From positions 1,178,001-1,242,000 of the forward strand of contig NC_006044.2 of NCBI RefSeq assembly GCF_000006445.2: 64,000 nucleotides of DNA, given 5' to 3'. The position numbers were made by a program, and so were the translations under genes. Below, one piece after another: positions 18,847 to 28,507 of the stretch (its first letter is position 1; the number at the start of each line of letters is the position of its first letter). Origin of the DNA: Debaryomyces hansenii CBS767 (Eukaryota; Ascomycota; Pichiomycetes; Serinales; Debaryomycetaceae). The notes beneath the pieces were generated by a model. That model made no database searches, was not told the DNA's origin, and saw only the letters and a list, made by a program, of their open reading frames with translations.

Positions 18847-21800
18847 ATGATTAGACTTCAGCGTTTTGAAAAACGCTTCTTGTTTGATAGAAGACTTTAT
18901 AGTACCCTGAAAGGTCCATCAAAGTCTCGGCATAGCATTTTGAGCATACGAAAGGAATTCAATAAGACGACAGATGATTCAAATAAGCCATTGGTGAATT
19001 CAAAAAAAGAAGAACTTAAGAATAGTATAGATGCAGCGGATGCAACGAGGTCGATTCTTCAAAATAAGAAAGCATCGTACTTTGACCCGGCGAATTCATC
19101 ATTAAATTTGGCGTTGGATAATACAACGCTTTTCAATAAGATCTCCAAAGACGCAGAGATAAGAATGAGCAAGAGATTTAAAGATGCATCAAATTTATGG
19201 TTGCATGACTATAAACTGCAAATTAGAAATATACCACTGAATTTAGTCAAGACGAAATCGAAGTCGAAAGGTCCTAGCAAAGAGTTGTTGATACAAACCG
19301 AACTTGAAAATCACCTAAAGAACGCTACAATATCGCCTGAAAGTGCAGGGAACGCAATTAGTGCCGGTGATTTAGTAGCTCTAAATCATGATAGTGTTAG
19401 TTTGTACATTATTACTTCATGTCCTACGGATCTTGATTCTAATTCGTACACATTTATTAATAGAGAAGGTGAAATAGTTTATGGTCCTAAACAGTTGATT
19501 AAATTGAGATTTCCGGGGGCGGTTCCTAGTCATTTGCTCGGTATTATTAAAGACCTTGTACGGCTTGAGACTAAATACTTGGATATGGCACCGGTTGGTG
19601 CCACAGATGCAACGTTTTCAAAATCGGAACAGTCTAAGCCAAAGGAAATCAGCAAGGTATCATCAGAAACTTCTAATGGTGATAACGATAATAATAATAA
19701 TGGTCATGTTGATTCATCAGAGATTGGAGGCGATTTTATCGTTGCTCAAGCCTCTTCACAATTATTAACAAATTCAGATGTCAATACCTTTCATATCCCA
19801 ATAAGGGCTCGTGAAATTTATTCAAAAGCTTTGACTCAGATCTCAATAGAAACATTTGAAAAGATACCTGAAATATCTCAGAAGTTAGAGATTTTACATA
19901 GGGTCCTACAATATGATGAAGATGGTGATTGTCTCGATTCCCCCAGAACCATTTCAATATTCCTATTATTACGATACCTAGAGCTGTTTAAATTGAATAT
20001 GATCCCAAAATTAATTAGGGAAGGGAGAGATACGCAAGGTGAAGCTGATTTATTTAAGACACTTAGAAAGAAGTTAAGTGATTCGTTCTCAGATTTTGAC
20101 AATGAAACTAAATTTTCACATTTAGGCAAAATGGTTCCGAAGGACGCATCATGGATGCAATTTGCGAATGAGCAATACTCAGTGCCTACTTTTATGTCAT
20201 TGGTTCTAGCTCTAAGGACTCAAGGAAGATTATGGAATATTAACCAGCAGAATTCAACGAACCCACCTCTAAGTGTGAATATTTTGCCGTTACGAAATGT
20301 TGACCTTCTTGAGAAGACTATATCTTTCTTGAAGTTTAAGAATGGGGATGTTAAATTTGCTGATTACTTGATTAAAAAATTAAAGAATGAAAAGATGGAC
20401 GCCCCTGATTACTATAAAGAGATTGTCCAACTTTTTAAAGATTATACAGCAGGCAATTTCACAAATGACCCCGCAGTTGAAACAGCCCTTGTTTCCGTAA
20501 TCAGACTAGTTGATAAATCCTTGAAGGAAGAGAACTTATATTCCGAAAGATATGCTTCTCTGACCTACGACTATTCAAGAGCTCGGGGATTCGAATTATT
20601 ACAAATGCTTGAAGATCCTTTGAATCCTTCGTCATGTGGATGGGAAAATCCTGCCAATTGGTCCTATGCGCTACAACTACCAAAGAACAATGTACTGTTG
20701 ATGTCAGATCTTTCTGCCGATTATTATAAATGCTTAGATGAATCTTTCTCTAATAAAGATAATCGCCTAAGGGAATTGGTAGAACAAGGAAATTCCATTA
20801 AGCATATAGAATCGAATTCAGTTCCATCCTTAGTTGGATTTGACGTCGCAGTTTCCCCTACGGATGATGTCATCGAGCTAACAGAAGATTTCTACACGTT
20901 TGACCCGTTGAGCAAAATTAGGGAAGATTTTGGAAATACACCAGTTTATTGTATTGATTCTGAAACTGCTCATGAGATTGATGATGGTATTTCTATCAGC
21001 ACTGATAAGGATGGAAAGAAGTATATTTTATCAGTTCATGTCGCTAATCCTACTTCTTATTTAAAGCCATTTTCGACTATTAGTAATATTGCTTTCAATA
21101 AGGGTTCTACCACATATTTACCAGAAGGTCCATCCATGATGCTTCCGAATATTATATCAAAAGTTGCTGGGTTAGGTGAAACCTCGAAAACGAGAACCTT
21201 TGTCATTCAGTATACATTGGATAAGGCAACAATCGACAGCTACATAAGATGCAAGAATAATGATGAATCCTTCAAACCAGATACGGAATTTTCTAGTAAG
21301 ATTTTAAAGGATATTGAATCTTCAGTGGATATTAAATCATATCTGGCACATAATTTCCCCAAAAACTTTACTTATAGTAAGGTAAATGAAATTCTTAATA
21401 ATGAAAGTGAGCTTGAATCCTTCAAGAATGATTCTACATCGGATATTCATTCATCAAATTTATTTAAATTGTATAATATTTCTACAATTCTCAAAGACAT
21501 TAGAATAATGGTTGGTAATGGTCTTGAGATGAGTATACCTAGATCAGCCGTTAAGGTGGATTACACAACAGGCAAATGCGACACACGCTTCGAAGAATCG
21601 GAAGCTGGATATGAACTAGCAGTGCAGGATCCTTCGAATACCAATAAACACGCAGTCGTTTCAATATCTAATGGAGCTGACCAAGGTGTTCTGTCTAAGT
21701 CTCAGTTGTTGGTATCTCATTTCATGATAAGTGCAAATTATGCAGCATCGATTTTTGCAACTAAAAACAATATTCCTATAATCCATAGGAGTCAACAAAT

Positions 21801-22440
21801 GAAATTGGAAGACTCGATTTTGAATAAGCTTCAAGAAATATCCAAAAGAAAGTATTTAACTAATGAAGATTTGAGCATCGAAGATGTATCAAAAGTCTTA
21901 TCAGTTTTAACTTCAGCAAAGTTTCTGGTTGAGAAAAAACCGCATGAATCTTTGGGTCTCCAAGGATATGCTACCGTTACATCACCATTGAGAAGGTTTG
22001 TCGATATGATTAACCACTGGAAGTTCGAGGAGTTTTTATTATCCAGGGCTGGTATACCTACATCCAACATTCAAGACGCACAATTGTACTATATGGGTAA
22101 TCATTTACAATCTTGTGAACTTATCAATAAGAAGATGCAGAGTTTCTCTAACAAATTCTGGGAAGGCATTTTCCTCAAAGAATATCTTAAATTACTCAAC
22201 CAAGGAGAGATATCCAAACCAATCACTTTTAAGTTATTGCTTAAAAGTAATCCTAAATTTGGAAATATCAGTGTTCACGTATTAGGATTCAATAACCTAA
22301 AGGCAACATTGGAAAGTACACCAAATGTTATAGAGAAGTTCAATACTGGTGAATTTAGAGTTGGTCAAGTTTTAGTCGGTGATTTCCAGATAACTAAACT
22401 TGATTACATAGAAGATGAGCTTGTGTTCCGTTATAAATAG
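18847..22440 (+). CDS. DSS1: Mitochondrial 3'-5' exoribonuclease Dss1 (RNase II/RNB family)
   Basis: This is a 1197-residue protein, longer than the 969-residue yeast Dss1. The N-terminus is basic and poor in acidic residues, as expected for a mitochondrial presequence. The RNB catalytic domain begins at about residue 700 with DSETAHEIDDGIS, which carries the metal-binding Asp cluster, and continues through YLPEGPSMMLPN and TSPLRRFVDMINHW. Dss1 is the nuclease of the mitochondrial degradosome and works with the helicase Suv3 in RNA turnover in the matrix. The extra length is mainly Asn/Asp/Ser-rich sequence in the N-terminal half (for example about 275-295). Many CTG codons occur, so the protein contains several Ser in place of the displayed Leu if CUG is reassigned. 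Confidence 0.93.
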   Translation: MIRLQRFEKRFLFDRRLYSTLKGPSKSRHSILSIRKEFNKTTDDSNKPLVNSKKEELKNSIDAADATRSILQNKKASYFDPANSSLNLALDNTTLFNKISKDAEIRMSKRFKDASNLWLHDYKLQIRNIPLNLVKTKSKSKGPSKELLIQTELENHLKNATISPESAGNAISAGDLVALNHDSVSLYIITSCPTDLDSNSYTFINREGEIVYGPKQLIKLRFPGAVPSHLLGIIKDLVRLETKYLDMAPVGATDATFSKSEQSKPKEISKVSSETSNGDNDNNNNGHVDSSEIGGDFIVAQASSQLLTNSDVNTFHIPIRAREIYSKALTQISIETFEKIPEISQKLEILHRVLQYDEDGDCLDSPRTISIFLLLRYLELFKLNMIPKLIREGRDTQGEADLFKTLRKKLSDSFSDFDNETKFSHLGKMVPKDASWMQFANEQYSVPTFMSLVLALRTQGRLWNINQQNSTNPPLSVNILPLRNVDLLEKTISFLKFKNGDVKFADYLIKKLKNEKMDAPDYYKEIVQLFKDYTAGNFTNDPAVETALVSVIRLVDKSLKEENLYSERYASLTYDYSRARGFELLQMLEDPLNPSSCGWENPANWSYALQLPKNNVLLMSDLSADYYKCLDESFSNKDNRLRELVEQGNSIKHIESNSVPSLVGFDVAVSPTDDVIELTEDFYTFDPLSKIREDFGNTPVYCIDSETAHEIDDGISISTDKDGKKYILSVHVANPTSYLKPFSTISNIAFNKGSTTYLPEGPSMMLPNIISKVAGLGETSKTRTFVIQYTLDKATIDSYIRCKNNDESFKPDTEFSSKILKDIESSVDIKSYLAHNFPKNFTYSKVNEILNNESELESFKNDSTSDIHSSNLFKLYNISTILKDIRIMVGNGLEMSIPRSAVKVDYTTGKCDTRFEESEAGYELAVQDPSNTNKHAVVSISNGADQGVLSKSQLLVSHFMISANYAASIFATKNNIPIIHRSQQMKLEDSILNKLQEISKRKYLTNEDLSIEDVSKVLSVLTSAKFLVEKKPHESLGLQGYATVTSPLRRFVDMINHWKFEEFLLSRAGIPTSNIQDAQLYYMGNHLQSCELINKKMQSFSNKFWEGIFLKEYLKLLNQGEISKPITFKLLLKSNPKFGNISVHVLGFNNLKATLESTPNVIEKFNTGEFRVGQVLVGDFQITKLDYIEDELVFRYK

Positions 22441-22771
22441 CTTTTAAAGGCCAACGGCCGTTCTTGTATATATGCATAAAATAGATATTCTAATACAACT
22501 AATGAAAAAATTACAAATGCAAGAAGAAAAATCATAGAAGGAGACAGATATCCTTCAAGAAATGGTCTATCTAGATCAGTGACCATCAAATGTTTCACCA
22601 TTCTTCATTATAACCAAATAATGCATAAAATATTTGATATAGTATGTATTTATGAGTATGGCTTAATAAATTTCAGTACTAGAAATCATCGAGGCCGGTT
22701 GAAAAAAATTTTCAAATCTTAATCTATAGTTTATTTTCTTCTTAAGTACTACTAATACAATAACCCATAAA
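22441..22771. other. Intergenic region DSS1 to RPL8 (RPL8 promoter)
   Basis: About 330 bp, AT-rich. It should hold the RPL8 promoter, yet I see no Tbf1-like GGGCT palindrome of the kind found upstream of RPL29 and RPL2. Confidence 0.55.
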
Positions 22772-23904
22772 ATGGTATGTTCTATTTTTTGAAAGACGTT
22801 GGAACACCTCCGCATCTACCTCTCTAAAGATTTTATAAAATATGAAGGTTGTGCACAAGGAGTGATGTTATTCGTTCGTTTTCAATTATGTCCAGAAGAC
22901 TTTCTACTGGTCATTTCGAGTAGAGAGACTCTGGAATTGAAATTATGGTTACTCGTATATACAAGTACCCAGTACTTAGATACATTTAACCAAAGAATGT
23001 GCATACACTTCTTGTTGCACAGGCTGAGTATCTTTAGATACTGTAGAGTAAAAGGTAATAAAAGGATTGTTCGTTGACATTTAATATTGAGAACACTTTT
23101 AACTAACTTTACTCAATGACACAGCCTGCAAAGAAAGTTGCTCCAGCTCCATTAGCTTCTAAAGCTCCAAAATCTGCCACCTCCAAGAACCCATTGGTTG
23201 AATCTAGACCAAAGAACTTCGGTATTGGTCAAGATATCCAACCTAAGAGAAACTTGTCGAGATTTGTCAGATGGCCAGAATACGTTAGATTACAAAGACA
23301 AAAGAAGATTTTGTCTTTGAGATTGAAGGTTCCACCTGCAATTGCTCAATTCCAAAACACTTTGGATAAGAACACCGCAGCTCAAACCTTCAAGTTATTT
23401 AACAAGTACAGACCAGAAACCGCCTCCGAAAAGAAGGAAAGATTGACCAAGGAAGCTGCTGCTGTTGCTGAAGGTAAGTCTGCCAAGGACGCCTCTCCAA
23501 AGCCAGTTGTCGTCAAGTACGGTTTGAACCACGTTGTTTCCTTAATTGAAAACAAGAAGGCCAAGCTCGTCTTGATTGCTAACGACGTCGATCCAATTGA
23601 ATTGGTCATCTTCTTACCTGCTTTATGTAGAAAGATGGGTGTCCCATATGCCATTGTCAAGGGTAAGGCCAGATTAGGTACTTTAGTTCACAAAAAGACT
23701 TCTTCTGTTGCTGCTTTGACCGAGGTTACTTCTGCTGACGAGGCTGAATTAGCCAAGTTAGTTTCTACTATCAATGCTAACTTCATCGAGAAGTACGAAG
23801 ACTCCAAGAAACACTGGGGTGGTGGTATCATGGGTTCCAAGGCCAACGACAAGATTGCCAGAAAAGCTAAGGCTTTAGAGATTGATCCTACAATTCGTGC
23901 TTAA
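22772..23904 (+). CDS. RPL8: 60S ribosomal protein L8 (eL8), two exons
   Basis: Exon 1 is the ATG alone (22772-22774) and exon 2 is 23125-23904, giving 260 residues against 256 in yeast. The spliced protein starts [10 protein letters not shown], matching the family N-terminus better than the unspliced M-T-Q form that would start at 23116. The body is nearly identical to yeast Rpl8: [42 protein letters not shown] and the L7Ae-type RNA-binding core. It binds 25S/5.8S rRNA early in 60S assembly. Codon use is strongly biased, as expected for a highly expressed gene. The second ATG, nine bases before the 3' splice site, is in frame and could allow translation of unspliced RNA, but this is speculative. 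Confidence 0.9.
22775..23124 (+). other. 350-nt RPL8 intron
   Basis: It starts GTATGT directly after the initiator ATG, has an AACTAAC branch site at 23101-23107 and ends ACACAG. The phase is 0 and the frame is kept. The middle holds two strong hairpins described separately. A 92-codon open frame inside it (22799-23077) starts with TTG and resembles nothing I know. Confidence 0.8.
22888..23010 (+). ncRNA. Candidate H/ACA-like structured RNA in the RPL8 intron
   Basis: Hairpin one (22888-22914) pairs ATG, CCAG and AGA with CAT, CTGG and TCT across symmetric T-T and A-A mismatches. Hairpin two (22946-22992) pairs TGGTTA, GTAT and AAGTAC with TAACCA, ATAC and GTACTT around a 3-nt CCA loop. Between them is AGAGAG (22922-22927), which fits an H box (ANANNA), and ACA follows at 23005-23007. 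Ribosomal protein introns often host snoRNAs. The guide pockets have not been matched to rRNA, so this remains a candidate. Confidence 0.35.
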
Positions 23905-24260
23905 GTCCATCATGGTTCTACTGAAAATCTGTTACGCTTTGTGACCTTCATTTAATCTCTGTATACTATATATATGTTATTCAATACAATTTCACGTCTT
24001 TCAACCGATTCCTTATATGAAAACCTCTATGCACCCACTGAAAGCTAATCAATGGTCTTATTAGAGGCACATTTAGGGCTAAACCCTGATAACTTTCACA
24101 AGGGTGGTGTCTATGATTGTCAGTTTTTGTGTACTGAAAAATTTTTCCCCTACACTAACCCGAATCTTCACTCGGTTGAGGACGAATACTTAGGACTTTT
24201 CAACATATTTATCATATTGCTTATAGATATTGTTAATTAAGCAAGTTATTGTTAATAAGG
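23905..24260. other. Intergenic region RPL8 to RPL29, with RPL29 promoter and 5' UTR
   Basis: About 356 bp. It contains the RPL8 3' end, a Tbf1-like palindrome at 24073-24087 and presumably the RPL29 transcription start and first non-coding exon up to 24260. A 62-codon open frame at 24052-24240 overlaps the palindrome and is probably not coding. Confidence 0.6.
24073..24087 (+). promoter_or_regulatory. Tbf1-like palindrome upstream of RPL29
   Basis: TTAGGGCTAAACCCT is an imperfect palindrome about 170-190 bp before the RPL29 5' splice site. Candida ribosomal protein promoters carry an AGGGCTATAGCCCT-type element bound by Tbf1, and this is a close relative. Confidence 0.6.
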
Positions 24261-24669
24261 GTATGTTAAAGACTATAAAAACAATTAGAGACTATAAGAG
24301 GATGTCAGCTGGAAACTGTAACTACCATCAATCTATGGAAATAAACGGGACATAAAGGTGAAAAATTCTATTATACTATTGAAATCATATGGGAATAAAT
24401 ATGAGAGCAGATATATGGAATTAAAAGACTATCAGATTGAAATGTTGTGCTCAAGTGATCCAAGATGATACGGAATGAAATGTTTTTGAATCCCTATACG
24501 TTGAGAATAGATATCGGGACAGAAATGAAGAATTACAGATTCAATGAATGTAATTCAAATGAAAATCAATCCCAATTATACAAAACAATGATAGGAAGTG
24601 CAGAAAGTGACAGTGACAGACTTTTCGAGGTGTCCCGAAGTGCTGGATAGTAATACTAACAAATTTTAG
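24261..24669 (+). other. 409-nt intron in the RPL29 5' UTR
   Basis: GTATGT at 24261, a perfect TACTAAC at 24654-24660 and the acceptor TTTTAG at 24664-24669 lie immediately before the RPL29 ATG. Only four untranslated bases remain in exon 2. A 61-codon open frame within it is likely spurious. Confidence 0.75.
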
Positions 24670-24673
24670 AAAA

Positions 24674-24865
24674 ATGTCTAAATCTAAGAATCACACCGCC
24701 CACAACCAAACCAAGAAGGCTCACAGAAACGGTATCAAGAAGCCAAGATCTCACAAGTACCCTTCTTTAAAGGGTGTTGACGCTAAGTTCCGTCGTAACC
24801 ACAGATACGCTTTACACGGTACTGCTAAGGCTTTAGCTAAGGCTCGTGCTGAAAAATCCGCTTAA
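24674..24865 (+). CDS. RPL29: 60S ribosomal protein L29 (eL29)
   Basis: This is a 63-residue, very basic protein. The start [20 protein letters not shown], the central [15 protein letters not shown] and the following [12 protein letters not shown] are the family signature, and length is close to the yeast 59 residues. It sits near the 60S subunit interface and supports 60S assembly and joining. Codon bias is strong. The coding part is uninterrupted, but a 5' UTR intron ends four bases before the ATG. RRT5 follows on the same strand, and RPL2 lies beyond it, the same trio as in S. cerevisiae chromosome VI. Confidence 0.97.
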   Translation: MSKSKNHTAHNQTKKAHRNGIKKPRSHKYPSLKGVDAKFRRNHRYALHGTAKALAKARAEKSA

Positions 24866-25291
24866 TTTACTTACTGAACGAATTATCAACGTTTTGTATT
24901 ATGTATAGTTTCATGTTTGGTTTTTAGATCTTTACGGGTTTGATAGGTATTAATAAAGCTTTTCAAAATTGTTATAATGAGTAAGTAAGAAATCGCAAAA
25001 ATCTACTTTGTAGTGACAAGTGTACGCTCCATTGACAAATGGTTAGCATGTACTTAGTGTATTGTATTTTCCTAGTCGTACCCCCATTATTAGGCGTCTG
25101 GCAGTCACCTTGATTCTGTTGGTGTAGTTTGGGAATTGCCTAATGATTATGGCCTGGTTTGTGCACGTACATATCCATAAAGTTGCAAAAAGCCTTAAAC
25201 CACAAATAACCACTAACCGCTTGTATACGTTTACTCTTGCTTCTATAGTATAGTTTTCCCCCAAGTGAAAGTAGAGAACAAAAAGGAAGAG
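24866..25291. other. Intergenic region RPL29 to RRT5
   Basis: About 425 bp containing the RPL29 3' end and the RRT5 promoter. A 73-codon minus-strand open frame (25043-25264) has no recognisable product. I see no repeat or RNA gene. Confidence 0.55.
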
Positions 25292-26479
25292 ATGTCTTTA
25301 GTTATACCTGAGTCACCAATGTTTGAAGTTGCCAATAACGGCAAAAAGTCCCTGCGGGTCTATATTAAGAACCTTCATTTTAATACATCTGAAGAAGAAT
25401 TGGAAGTATTTTTAAAGAAATACGAACCGTAAGTTGCACATTTGGTAGAGAGTTAGTAGTATACTACGACAATGAAAGAAAAAATATTAACTTCATGTTG
25501 AATAAATGTTCTTATTCCAAGCTATACAATTCGATTTAGTCGTTCCAGCAGACACCGGCCATTTGGAATTGCATATGCTGAATTTAGTAGCGTGGAGCAA
25601 GCAAGCAAAGTGGTTAAAGATTTGAATGGAGCTTTGTTTAAAGACCGTCAGATCTTCGTGAAGCTTCATGTACCATTCAGTCCGACTGGAAAGCCCATAT
25701 TTGGACGTAGAAAGACCAGTTCGGGTGCAGAGAAGCTAGGCGACGCCAGCAACAAGGTCAACTTGAGTGCCAAAACTGACAAGCCATTGTCTTCTGATAC
25801 AAAGGACTTTGATGGGGTAGCATCAACTGTTCCCAGGTCCATCAATATTGAAGATATTCCGTTCACAGACGAACCAAAAAAGGTACAAGATGAAGATGTG
25901 CAAAAAAAATTGTCAAATGATACTATCTTTATCGGCAATGCTGTTGATAAGACGGTTGATAAAGACGTCCGGGAATTTTTTAAGGATTATTATCCCACGC
26001 AAGTATTTATCTTTAGGGGAGCTAACCAAAAACGGATGCAAAGAACTATTTCATTGAGACAGAAAACAGTGAGTGTTCTTGTGACTCTTAAGAAAGAAGA
26101 AGACTTGTCTAAAGCAATTAGCGAGTTGAATTCAAAGAAACTCAATGGAAGGGCTGTGTACTTGAAAGCTGCCCATTTGTCAAAGATCGAAGAGGTTGTT
26201 AATGCAGCAAAGATCACCGCTGTTCCCTCTAAATCACCACCAACAACAGCAACGGCAGATGACGAGGCTCAAGAACAAAAAGGTAACACCACTGCAGAAA
26301 CGAGTACTTTGCTTGAGATGTTCAAAGACACCCAGAAGAAGATTCAGGGCAAATATAAAGAAACCATTGAGAAGCAGATCAGACCCAGTGACACTCCACT
26401 TGGAGAAGAAGAAGAAGAAGAAGAAGAGGGGGACGAAACAAAGCAGGGTGTTCCAAACGAAGAAATGATTGTCGCTTAA
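25292..26479 (+). CDS. RRT5: Rrt5-like protein with two RRM domains (two exons)
   Basis: Exon 1 is 25292-25428 and exon 2 is 25540-26479, giving 358 residues. RRM1 spans about 20-95 with RNP2 VYIKNL (23-28) and RNP1 RPFGIAYAEF (52-61); the intron splits RRM1, so both exons are needed for the fold. RRM2 is at about 174-258 and starts TIFIGNAV. The C-terminus has a run of eight Glu encoded by GAA/GAG repeats near 26405. The gene lies between RPL29 and RPL2, exactly where RRT5 (YFR032C) lies in S. cerevisiae, so the name rests on position plus domain layout. The function of Rrt5 is poorly known; RNA binding is inferred from the RRMs. Confidence 0.8.
25429..25539 (+). other. 111-nt intron in RRT5
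   Basis: It starts GTAAGT, has a TATTAAC branch-like site near 25485 and ends TTTAG at 25539. It splits a Pro codon after its second base. Joining restores the RRM1 core with no stop. Confidence 0.85.
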
Positions 26480-26651
26480 TTATCCACACCTAGACGTAGC
26501 ATGTGTATTACAATAATTATATATGAATAGATACTACAATATGATATTCAAAATTTTTAATATAGAATTAAACGCAGACATAAAAACTAACCCACAAAAC
26601 TATTTTATTTAATCATTATTATTTTATACAACAAATTAATTATGAAATAAT

Positions 26652-27771
26652 TTAATCTTGAGTTTTTTGAGTACCACGTAATAAACCAGTTCTTCTGGCG
26701 GCGATTAAACCAGCCTTTTGACCTGGGACAGCACCTCTGGAAATAGTAGAAGCCTTACCAATATGTTGATGGTTACCACCACCATGAGGGTGATCAACTG
26801 GGTTCATGGCAACACCTCTGGTCTTTGGCCATGAGTTACGCTTGACCTTGTATTTGTGGAAAGCTCTACCAGCCTTCAATAATGGTTTATCAATTCTACC
26901 ACCACCGGCAACAACACCGATGACACCTCTAGCTTCGGAAGAAAGAATCTTCTTAGCACCAGATGGTAACTTGACTCTGGTCTTACCTTCGTCTTGGTTG
27001 TGTCCGATGATAATAACGTAGTTACCGGAGGTTCTACCTAAAGCACCTCTGTCACCAGACTTTTCTTCAACGTTGGAGACAATGGTACCTTCTGGCATAG
27101 AACCTAAAGGTAAAACGTTACCGACGTTTAAAGAAGCCTTCTTACCGGCATAGATAAATTGACCAGTGTAGACACCTTCGTTAGCAATGAAGGTTTCTTC
27201 TCTTAATTTGTACTTGTATGGATCACGGAATGAAACCTTGGCTAAAGGAGCACCTCTACCTGGGTCGTGGATGATTTGCTTAACAATACCACGAATGTAT
27301 CCGTGACGTTCAGCATAATCTAAAGTTCTTAACTTGGCAGCACCCTTTCTTAATCTGGTGTGCGAGGTGAAGATAGAACCAGCACCTTTTCTTTGGTTAC
27401 GAATAACTCTACCTATAAACTTGTTAGTACTTATTCCAATTCTATAACTTTCTTCCTAAAAGAAGTCTTGTCTCTCCAACTTTCGAATTATGTCCGTCAC
27501 TGAAATTGTCTTGATTTCTTATATCTTCAACATTTATTCATAATCTGCTCGTAATGTCCACACATCATACTGTCATTTCGGTCTTTATTACAAACCATCA
27601 TAACATCATAATATCATTATTCATCTTCCTAGTCACTTCCATGGACGGTTGGTCATTATTTTTCACTTCAACTGCATTCTTTCAACAACTCATCTCATGT
27701 CATATCAACGTATAAGCCCTCTATAATTCGATAGTTTTTGATAGTCTTCTATGTTGGTGTAACATACCCAT
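26652..27771 (-). CDS. RPL2: 60S ribosomal protein L2 (uL2), two exons
   Basis: Exon 1 is four bases (27768-27771, ATGG) and exon 2 is 26652-27412, giving 254 residues, the same length as yeast Rpl2. The start reads [11 protein letters not shown]. Further on are [17 protein letters not shown], the [10 protein letters not shown] loop and the near-universal [13 protein letters not shown], which lies at the peptidyl-transferase centre. It is one of the most conserved ribosomal proteins. It is convergent with RRT5, with 172 bp between stop codons. The first in-frame internal ATG (27098) would give a truncated product and is not the start. Confidence 0.97.
27413..27767 (-). other. 355-nt RPL2 intron
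   Basis: On the minus strand it starts GTATGT after a 4-nt coding exon. It has a perfect TACTAAC branch site at 27423-27429 and ends TATAG at 27413. It splits the Gly-2 codon after its first base. Confidence 0.92.
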
Positions 27772-27937
27772 TTTCTAGTGTTTGGTTTACTTTGAAGAAG
27801 TCCTTATTACTAGCTTTTTGTAAATTAGTCGCTTTTCTCTATACTATTTTGGGTTCGGTACCGGTGAGGTGAGTGAAAATTTTCAGATTTCGGGACATAT
27901 TACACAAAACCATATTTCGGTCAATGGTGAACTTATG

Positions 27938-27954
27938 CTAGGGCTAAAGCCCCT
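27938..27954 (-). promoter_or_regulatory. Tbf1-like palindrome upstream of RPL2
   Basis: CTAGGGCTAAAGCCCCT is an imperfect palindrome about 170 bp before the RPL2 ATG. It resembles the RPL29 element and sits at a similar distance from the 5' splice site. Confidence 0.6.
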
Positions 27955-28012
27955 GGGATGATGAGTTCATGTGAGTCTCTTGGGTCGAGGGTGATAGAGT
28001 AGGACCGGTGTA

Positions 28013-28031
28013 TGCTGGATGCAAAATATAA
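28013..28031 (+). repeat. 19-nt direct repeat, left copy
   Basis: The sequence TGCTGGATGCAAAATATAA is identical to 30383-30401, 2370 bp away and in the same orientation. The two copies bracket the decayed gene and the frameshifted secreted-protein gene. Confidence 0.85.
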
Positions 28032-28507
28032 CCAGATGTGGTGAGTGTTGCAACGAGATTAAGGCAGTATTGCAGTGAAACCACAATAGTATAAATTTTA
28101 CTTGAAATATAATAGAACCTTACTATGGGTTAATATATGTTTGATCTAGGTCAAAATGTAAACTGGTACTATTTGATTGGGTAGAACGTGTTAACAATGT
28201 AAAAGGTGCTCTGTACTGCAATAAAACATACCTCAGTACAAGATTAAGTAGAACCAGACACATACGTGACAAGAGAGACTATAAATTGTAGAAAATAAGT
28301 ATAATGTAAGCTAATAGAAGACTTTGGAAGGAATACTTTTGTTTCTACTCAATGTTTGCGTAGATCTAACTCGATGTTTGTTAGGTCAATATGAGTCAGA
28401 TTGACAATTCGTGAATAAGGGTTCAATGCCAATGGTGCACGTATTCATGGTGGTTACTTAAGTAGCAGAAACGGCTCAAATTTGGAACTACTGTTTTTTC
28501 CATAACC

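Larger units (their letters stand above)
27772..28507. other. Intergenic region RPL2 to accessory island
   Basis: About 735 bp. Next to RPL2 it holds a Tbf1-like palindrome at 27938-27954. Further right it contains the first copy of a 19-nt direct repeat (28013-28031) and then AT-rich sequence with no gene. Confidence 0.6.

Noticed and set aside
22799..23077. 92-codon open frame inside the RPL8 intron
   Set aside because: It starts with TTG, lies wholly inside a well-supported intron and resembles no protein family.
24052..24240. 62-codon open frame upstream of RPL29
   Set aside because: It overlaps the promoter palindrome and has no known relative.
24465..24650. 61-codon open frame inside the RPL29 leader intron
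   Set aside because: It is removed by splicing and has no recognisable product.
28420..28436. tRNA B-box-like string (GGGTTCAATGCC)
   Set aside because: No A box and no paired acceptor stem within 90 nt.
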